57,553 nucleotides of DNA from Lachnospiraceae bacterium (lineage in GTDB: Bacteria; Bacillota; Clostridia; Lachnospirales; Lachnospiraceae). The first letter of the stretch is position 1. Every line of letters begins with the position of its first letter. The stretch covers positions 1,059-58,611 of the forward strand of contig JAUNOI010000006.1 in NCBI GenBank assembly GCA_030531165.1, in the 5' to 3' direction. A model generated the notes under the pieces. The model searched no databases. It saw only the letters and a program-made list of their open reading frames with translations, and was not told the DNA's origin. Shown here in pieces: positions 53,093 through 57,553 of the stretch. The translations under genes were made by a program, and so were the position numbers.

Positions 53093-54061
53093 CTATTCAT
53101 ATATATGCTTTGTTTCATTCAACAGCATCTTTTCTACCTTTTTTAGAAGTTCATCATAGGAATCGGCTTCTATATGTTCCTTTTTTGCGATTGCCTCCGC
53201 AATCATCCGCTTTTCCGTAAACTGTTTACTTTCTTTTTCCCTAAGCTTCGAATATTCTTTCAACGAATAGCCACAATAATCAGAAATAAATTCATATGAC
53301 GTAACACCCAGTTCCTTTGCATGATCGTCATAAGTTGCATCGAATTTCTGTCCTTCTTCTTCCAGGTATTCTTTGTTATATTTTTTTACTTTTGTTTTCT
53401 TAAGAAGCTGTTTCCAGATTCTTTCTACACACTTTTTCCGATATTCCTCTTCCTGCGTTTCTTTCAGTTCCAACTTCACCGACTGATACAGATCCTCTAC
53501 GCTTTTATAAGAAGTATTTTTCTTTACGATCTTGTCCGACAAAGTATCTTTGGTATATCTCTTTTTTATGTAATTTAATTTCACCCGAAAGATAACTTCT
53601 TGTCCCGCATAAACCTCATTCTTATATGTATCTGGAAACTTCAGTTTCATCTTTATGTTTGTTCCGGGCTTTTTTCCGATCAGTCCGTCTTCAAACCCAT
53701 CAATGAACGTATCGGATCCTATTTCAAGGTCATAATTTTCCTGCTCCATGCTCGCCCTGTCTGCCTCAGCATCCAGATAGCCCTGAAATGAAAGATTAAG
53801 GATATCACCTTTTTTTACTTTGGAAGTTTTATCAATCATATATACATTATCTGCTGTCAGTTGATCCATAACTGCATTTTCGATTTCCTGTTTTGATATC
53901 GTTTTTTTCTTTTCTATTTTTATGGATAAGTGCTTATATCCGGACAATCGGATATAGGCATCATCAATCCTGTCCCTGTAATAAACACGCATTGTAAGGG
54001 CACCGGCAATTCCTGCCAGAAACAGCAGCAGAATAAATCCCATCACGTATCTCTTCTTCAT
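53093..54061 (-). CDS. Membrane-anchored trigger-factor-like PPIase
   Basis: The 322-residue protein has an N-terminal membrane segment (about 7-27) with positive charge before it, so the rest faces outward. After a short linker an FKBP-type domain follows (about 85-175: VKKGDILNLSFQGYLD, SDTFIDGFEDGLIGKKPGTN, AGQEVIFRVKLNYI), then a helical trigger-factor-like C-terminal region. This order is that of trigger factor, but the ribosome-binding GFRKGKVP signature is missing, so it is not a ribosome chaperone. It is likely an extracytoplasmic foldase. It is 12 bp after the C39-like gene and 11 bp before topB. Confidence in the fold is good and in the role is low. Confidence 0.8.
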   Translation of the reverse strand: MKKRYVMGFILLLFLAGIAGALTMRVYYRDRIDDAYIRLSGYKHLSIKIEKKKTISKQEIENAVMDQLTADNVYMIDKTSKVKKGDILNLSFQGYLDAEADRASMEQENYDLEIGSDTFIDGFEDGLIGKKPGTNIKMKLKFPDTYKNEVYAGQEVIFRVKLNYIKKRYTKDTLSDKIVKKNTSYKSVEDLYQSVKLELKETQEEEYRKKCVERIWKQLLKKTKVKKYNKEYLEEEGQKFDATYDDHAKELGVTSYEFISDYCGYSLKEYSKLREKESKQFTEKRMIAEAIAKKEHIEADSYDELLKKVEKMLLNETKHIYE

Positions 54062-54073
54062 GATAATCCCTCA

Positions 54074-55378
54074 TTATTTATCCTGGGCAAACGGCATCAT
54101 CAATTTTTCATTTCCGCTGACTTTCCAGAAAGAAAGTCCCGTCAGATCGGAAGTTTTATGTAACAGCAGTTCCATGAGCGGACATTTCTGCTCATTCTTA
54201 AAATTTTTGTCTGTAACAGTTGCTAAATGGTTACTGTCAACAGCCGTAATATAGATAAATTCCTCATCCCTGATCACCTGTTTATCTGTCATCATCATAA
54301 CGGACATACCTGACATCACAGTCTCTTCAATCTCAGACTGATCTGCGCTCTTCATAATGCTGTATTTCACCTCCGTCTTTTCTCGCTTTTGTCGAGCTTT
54401 GGAATTAACAGCTTTATCTTTCGATACGTTTGGATTACTGATAACCCAGAATGGTCCTCCTGCAGAAGCTGATTTTGACTGGGAAATAATATCCTTTAAC
54501 TTGTATTTGTATTGGCTTCTCTGTCTGCTTCCAACATCGGCAACTGTGACATGATCACCATCATCAATGCCGACCAGTACCATAAAATGTCCGCCTTTTG
54601 TAAAATATCCAGGTCCCATCAGACATACAACAGGATTCCCATCCTTCAGTGCTTTTCGTATTTGAGATATATCCCGTCCAACCCCTTTACAGTCCAGATG
54701 ATACTTTTTGGAAAGTGCCGGAATCAACGAATGTTCAGACCCCGCATTAGAATAGAAGCCATGATCATACGCCCATACGGTCGTATCTACAGGCGTTACC
54801 CATTGATCGGTCAGAGAAGAGATCACAACAGCCATGCTCGTTGGTCCGCAGCCTGCCTGTTTGATATGATATCCATTATCATTCCAAGCAGAATCGCCCT
54901 GATTAAAGTAAACAAATCCACCTAACATCTCCTTTTTATTCTTCATCTCAATCCCATGATCATTATAGACTTTTGGAATAATTTTGGAAGAAGTAGAACC
55001 GGTCGGCTTCTCTTCTGTATCCTCTTTTTCCAGTTCACTTAAATCAACAACTTTCGAAGCCTCAATCTGCCTCTCCGTAGTTGCTTTTGCCGCTTTCTTT
55101 TTATTTTTCTTCTTCACCGCAGCCGTTGTCTTTTCAACCGGTGTTTTCTCTGTCGTTTTATTTGTTTTTTCAACGGATGTTGTCTTTTCTGTTGTTTTTT
55201 CAACTTCCGTTGTCACCGGAGCTTCTGTCTGTTCTTCTGTGGTTGTCTCTTCACTGCTTTCATCAGCCGCTGTATACAGATCAGCATCTGCTTTTGGAAT
55301 CACACTCCCCATATCCATCAGCAATAAGAACAGCATACAGCAAATAACAACTTTTTTCGTAAATCTGTTTAAATGCAT
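54074..55378 (-). CDS. Secreted C39-like cysteine peptidase fold protein
   Basis: The start at 55378 follows AGGGG by seven bases; an ATG two codons upstream is too close. The 434-residue product begins with a signal peptide (about 30 residues, KKVVICCMLFLLLMDMGSV), followed by a Thr/Glu/Lys low-complexity spacer (about 38-105). A peptidase C39-like domain runs from ~145 to 325, with Cys in AGCGPTSMAVV, His in GGHFMVLVGID and the Asp in VADVG; a C-terminal domain of about 110 residues is unassigned. C39-like proteins include secreted hydrolases. It precedes the tethered foldase gene. Confidence 0.8.
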   Translation of the reverse strand: MHLNRFTKKVVICCMLFLLLMDMGSVIPKADADLYTAADESSEETTTEEQTEAPVTTEVEKTTEKTTSVEKTNKTTEKTPVEKTTAAVKKKNKKKAAKATTERQIEASKVVDLSELEKEDTEEKPTGSTSSKIIPKVYNDHGIEMKNKKEMLGGFVYFNQGDSAWNDNGYHIKQAGCGPTSMAVVISSLTDQWVTPVDTTVWAYDHGFYSNAGSEHSLIPALSKKYHLDCKGVGRDISQIRKALKDGNPVVCLMGPGYFTKGGHFMVLVGIDDGDHVTVADVGSRQRSQYKYKLKDIISQSKSASAGGPFWVISNPNVSKDKAVNSKARQKREKTEVKYSIMKSADQSEIEETVMSGMSVMMMTDKQVIRDEEFIYITAVDSNHLATVTDKNFKNEQKCPLMELLLHKTSDLTGLSFWKVSGNEKLMMPFAQDK

Positions 55379-55484
55379 TTTCATTCCCCTTCATCAATCT
55401 TTTTTCCCAATTATTTCCTGTGTGTTTTCTAGCACATTTAATAATAGACCTGTCAATCGCATTTGTCAAAACAATTTCCTCTAT

Positions 55485-55646
55485 TCATCTGCATGTATCA
55501 TCTTGATTCTCTGAATATCCGTCCCGAATACCCAATCTCTTATCAGCGTCTGCTCCTACACGTATACAACAGTACAATACAATTACGATCACTATCATCA
55601 ATATCATGCAGCCAATTCCTATCACTTCCCATATGCTCATTGCCAT
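55485..55646 (-). CDS. Small membrane protein (53 residues)
   Basis: The frame starts at an ATG with AAGGAGG four bases upstream, a strong ribosome site. It reads MAMSIWEVIG, a hydrophobic membrane segment (about residues 9-28, rich in Ile/Val/Met), then Cys-Cys and a charged tail (RVGADADKRLGIRDGYSEN...). It sits 106 bp upstream of the C39-like gene on the same strand. It resembles no family I can name. The combination of ribosome site, clear membrane segment and charged tail supports a real gene. Confidence 0.7.
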   Translation of the reverse strand: MAMSIWEVIGIGCMILMIVIVIVLYCCIRVGADADKRLGIRDGYSENQDDTCR

Positions 55647-55701
55647 CGTACCTCCTTATTCATTATTTATATTCTTGCCAAATAAGGGAAATACGATTCA
55701 A

Positions 55702-55750
55702 TGCAGATAACAGGAATCAAACCTGCACGTCAAAGACGCTAGATCCTAAG
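55702..55750 (-). pseudogene. tRNA-Leu 3' fragment (anticodon loop to acceptor)
   Basis: On the minus strand the run from CTTAGGA onward matches tRNA-Leu (UAG anticodon): anticodon 3' stem TCTAG, a variable arm CGTC-TTT-GACG, T arm GCAGG-TTTGATT-CCTGT and an acceptor strand TATCTGC. The 5' half is absent, there is no CCA, and the T loop has T where C56 is invariant. It is therefore a fragment, not a working gene. tRNA 3' ends of this type are common attachment-site remnants. Confidence 0.7.
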
Positions 55751-55807
55751 CCTTTAAAAGCTTTTTTTATACTTATGATACTATTTATCCCGCTTTTTTA
55801 CATGAAT

Positions 55808-55980
55808 TCATCCATCATTTCCATATAAATTTTTTATGTCATTGGCGATGATATCAGATATCCACTTGATGATTGCAGACGCAGATGAATCTAGTAGCCA
55901 TATATATCATCGATCTTTGTCCTATTTAATTTCTCATCCGTATCAAAGATATGCTGTCTGATTGATACCCTAATCTTATA
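55808..55980 (-). pseudogene. Decayed coding remnant, two frames
   Basis: One frame reads about 29 codons from 55980 to a stop at 55891 (ending NRTKIDDIYGY) and the overlapping next frame continues with LLDSSASAIIKWISD..KNLYGNDG to a stop at 55808. Joined by a single-base shift they would give one continuous protein tail of about 57 residues. No start or ribosome site is present. The composition is protein-like, but I cannot name the source. A neutral explanation is chance open frames. Confidence 0.3.
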
Positions 55981-55992
55981 CCACAACAAATT

Positions 55993-56025
55993 ACCGGGAG
56001 CTATTCATAAAAATAGACTCCCGGT
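55993..56025 (-). terminator. Terminator of galE
   Basis: ACCGGGAG/CTCCCGGT with an inner CTATT/AATAG form a long stem, followed on the minus strand by AATTTGTTGTGG; it lies 30 bp past the galE stop. An A-run on the other side would give a T-rich tail only in the opposite direction, so the 3' T-run is weak. Confidence 0.6.
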
Positions 56026-56055
56026 ATAAAAAAATATGTTACCTGCTATATTCAG

Positions 56056-57030
56056 TTACCTACGATTAATATAGAAATTCCATGCTGTAGAAATGATCTC
56101 ATTGATATCCGTATATTGAGGCGTCCAATTTAAAATACTCAAGGCTTTTTTATTGTTTGCAATCAATTTCGCCGGATCTCCTGCTCTTCTTTCACACATA
56201 TTCACCGTAATATCATCTTTTGTTACTTCTCTGACTGCACGAATAATATCCAGTACGGAATACCCCTCTCCATTTCCTAAATTAATAATCTGGGATGACT
56301 GTCCACTTTGCAGATAATCCATTGCCTTAATATGAGCATCCGCTAGATCACATACATGGATATAATCACGAATACAAGTGCCATCTTTTGTATCATAATC
56401 ATTTCCAAATACATTAATCGCTTCTCTTTCCCCTAGAGCAACTTTCAGGATCAATGGAATCAGGTGTGTTTCCGGATTATGTAACTCACCGATCTTACCA
56501 TTCGGATGTGCACCACAGGCGTTAAAATATCTCAATGCAACAAATGACATTCCATAAGCAGAAACACACCATTTCATCATATGTTCCATCGTCAGTTTTG
56601 TTTCTCCATATGGATTAGTCGGGAATGTATCATCCTCTTCTTCAATCGGAACTCTTTTCGGTTCGCCGTAAGTTGCCGCAGTAGAAGAAAATACAATGTG
56701 TTTTACACCATGCTTTTTCATAACCTTTAATAAAACAATCATTCCATATACATTATTGTCATAATAATCCAATGGTTCTTTCATACTTACTCCAACTAAA
56801 GAGTTCGCTGCAAAATGAATGACTCCTTCAATCTTTTCTTTCTCAAAAACCTGATCTAAAAAAGCCTCATCTCTTAAGTCTCCCTGATAAAATTTTGCTT
56901 TTGGATGAATTAATTCTTTGAAACCAGTTTGAAGATTATCTACAATGATCACCTCTCTTCCTCGTTCAATCAATTCATAAACGGTATGGCTGCCAATATA
57001 TCCGGCACCACCCAAAACTAAAATGCCCAT
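56056..57030 (-). CDS. galE: UDP-glucose 4-epimerase
   Basis: The 324-residue short-chain dehydrogenase has the NAD motif GGAGYIGSH, catalytic Ser-Ser and Tyr-x3-Lys in SSTAATYGEPKR and NPYGETKLTMEHM, and the UDP-sugar part ALRYFNACGAHPNGKIGE. It interconverts UDP-glucose and UDP-galactose for galactose use and glycan synthesis. AGGAGG precedes the ATG. It follows an MFS sugar transporter gene by 58 bp, so a sugar-uptake link is plausible. Confidence 0.95.
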   Translation of the reverse strand: MGILVLGGAGYIGSHTVYELIERGREVIIVDNLQTGFKELIHPKAKFYQGDLRDEAFLDQVFEKEKIEGVIHFAANSLVGVSMKEPLDYYDNNVYGMIVLLKVMKKHGVKHIVFSSTAATYGEPKRVPIEEEDDTFPTNPYGETKLTMEHMMKWCVSAYGMSFVALRYFNACGAHPNGKIGELHNPETHLIPLILKVALGEREAINVFGNDYDTKDGTCIRDYIHVCDLADAHIKAMDYLQSGQSSQIINLGNGEGYSVLDIIRAVREVTKDDITVNMCERRAGDPAKLIANNKKALSILNWTPQYTDINEIISTAWNFYINRR

Positions 57031-57088
57031 ACTCTTATTCCTCCTCGTTTAAAAATAATATAACCAGAAACAAATCTCTCTCTGCCTG

Positions 57089-57553
57089 TCAAACTTTTTC
57101 CACTGCCAAACATACGATAATCATTCCCACAAAAGATACCACTGCTCCAACTAATAATGCATAATGAATTCCGATCATATCAATCAACACTCCCCCGATC
57201 AAGCTGGCAAATACACCCGCAATTGTCATAGCCATCGTTACCATAGACTGTCCTTTTACCTGGTCAGAAGCTGCTATTTTCTGATTAACATAATAAACAG
57301 ATGCTGGAATAAATAATGCATATGCAAACATTTGCATAGCCTGTGAAAGGTAAATCATAATCATATTCATCGCAAAATAAGCCAGAACATGTTTCACAAA
57401 AAACATAATCACGGAAAATTTAATCAACGTTCCACAGTTCACTTTCTGACTGACTTTTGTAAAAAACAGCATAGTTGGCAATTCAAATATTGCTGCTAAA
57501 AAAACTGCATTTCCCATATCACTGCTTGTTCCACCAATATAAGTAACCATTTG
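57089..57553 (-). CDS. MFS transporter, C-terminal part, cut by window edge
   Basis: The frame runs off the right end of the window (the last codon there is Gln) and about 154 residues are visible. They contain about five membrane segments, with an MFS-like loop FTKVSQKVNCG and a glycine-rich segment FASLIGGVLID. The likely class is the 12-segment sugar permease group (LacY-like MFS_1). With galE downstream, a galactoside or related sugar is a possible substrate, but this is inference. Confidence 0.75.
   Translation of the reverse strand, partial: QMVTYIGGTSSDMGNAVFLAAIFELPTMLFFTKVSQKVNCGTLIKFSVIMFFVKHVLAYFAMNMIMIYLSQAMQMFAYALFIPASVYYVNQKIAASDQVKGQSMVTMAMTIAGVFASLIGGVLIDMIGIHYALLVGAVVSFVGMIIVCLAVEKV

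Noticed and set aside
54984-55514. 176-codon plus-strand frame rich in Ser, Val and Phe
   Set aside because: It mirrors the Thr/Lys low-complexity region and signal peptide of the C39-like protein and has no ribosome site; the minus-strand gene is supported by signal peptide and domain.
55463-55828. 121-codon plus-strand frame over the small membrane protein and tRNA fragment
   Set aside because: It lies opposite the strongly started small membrane protein and has no ribosome site.
1-57553. CRISPR arrays, rRNA genes and IS elements
   Set aside because: No regularly spaced repeat array, no rRNA sequence and no transposase or flanking terminal repeats were seen. The only evenly spaced repeats are the four units ahead of mtlR, which are too few and too close to a promoter to be CRISPR.

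Overview
The window looks like a chromosomal segment of a low-to-moderate GC, Gram-positive, anaerobic and probably spore-forming Clostridia member, most likely a Lachnospiraceae. The grounds are the tig-clpP-clpX-lon-ysxC block next to a DUF4364 gene, a T-box in front of aspS, a glmS ribozyme, a CIRCE-controlled clpB, a cotJABC spore-coat operon, an MtlR/EIICBA/MtlD mannitol operon, and AGGAGG-type ribosome binding sites throughout. Most of the window is ordinary core chromosome. The assignments rest on recognised motifs and family knowledge; no database search was possible.

Layout. 1-2.7 kb: an accessory patch with the 3'-truncated end of a radical SAM/SPASM maturase, a PqqD-like peptide-binding protein, a possible very short precursor peptide, and a tyrosine recombinase; together these suggest a small RiPP-type locus. 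2.9-8.7 kb: aspS with its T-box leader, a Cof-type phosphatase, then a plus-strand run of malic enzyme, a TIGR01212 radical SAM protein and a DUF4364 protein. 8.7-17.2 kb (minus): the protein quality-control block ysxC, lonA, clpX, clpP, tig, with an LtaS-like polyglycerol-phosphate synthase upstream. 17.3-25.5 kb: glmS behind its ribozyme, a HAD phosphatase, a lipid kinase, a LysR regulator, and the purF-purB pair. 25.6-33 kb: a two-component system, cobU with a DUF1189 membrane protein, a DJ-1 protein, a CYTH protein, 5-formyl-THF cyclo-ligase, an Spx/ArsC-like protein and ung. 33-41 kb: clpB under CIRCE, a cysteine desulfurase-like enzyme, an alpha/beta hydrolase, citrate synthase with a highly structured control region, and an ABC permease/ATPase pair without a binding protein. 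41.4-44.2 kb: sirtuin, NusG-II and PHP proteins and a HAD phosphatase. 44.2-49.7 kb: the mannitol operon. 49.7-50.9 kb: cotJABC. 51-55.7 kb: topB, a membrane-anchored trigger-factor-like foldase, a C39-like secreted protein and a previously uncalled 53-residue membrane protein. 55.7-57.5 kb: a tRNA-Leu 3' fragment and a decayed reading frame (probable integration scar), then galE and the C-terminal part of an MFS transporter.

Points most worth a second look: the putative RiPP locus at the left edge; four evenly spaced TGTCA-type direct repeats upstream of mtlR; the citrate synthase control region, which combines a perfect sigma-A promoter carrying a palindrome in its spacer with a leader terminator overlapped by a small reading frame; the membrane-tethered trigger-factor paralogue with its secreted cysteine-peptidase-fold neighbour; and the tRNA-Leu fragment scar. 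The left and right genes are cut by the window edges.
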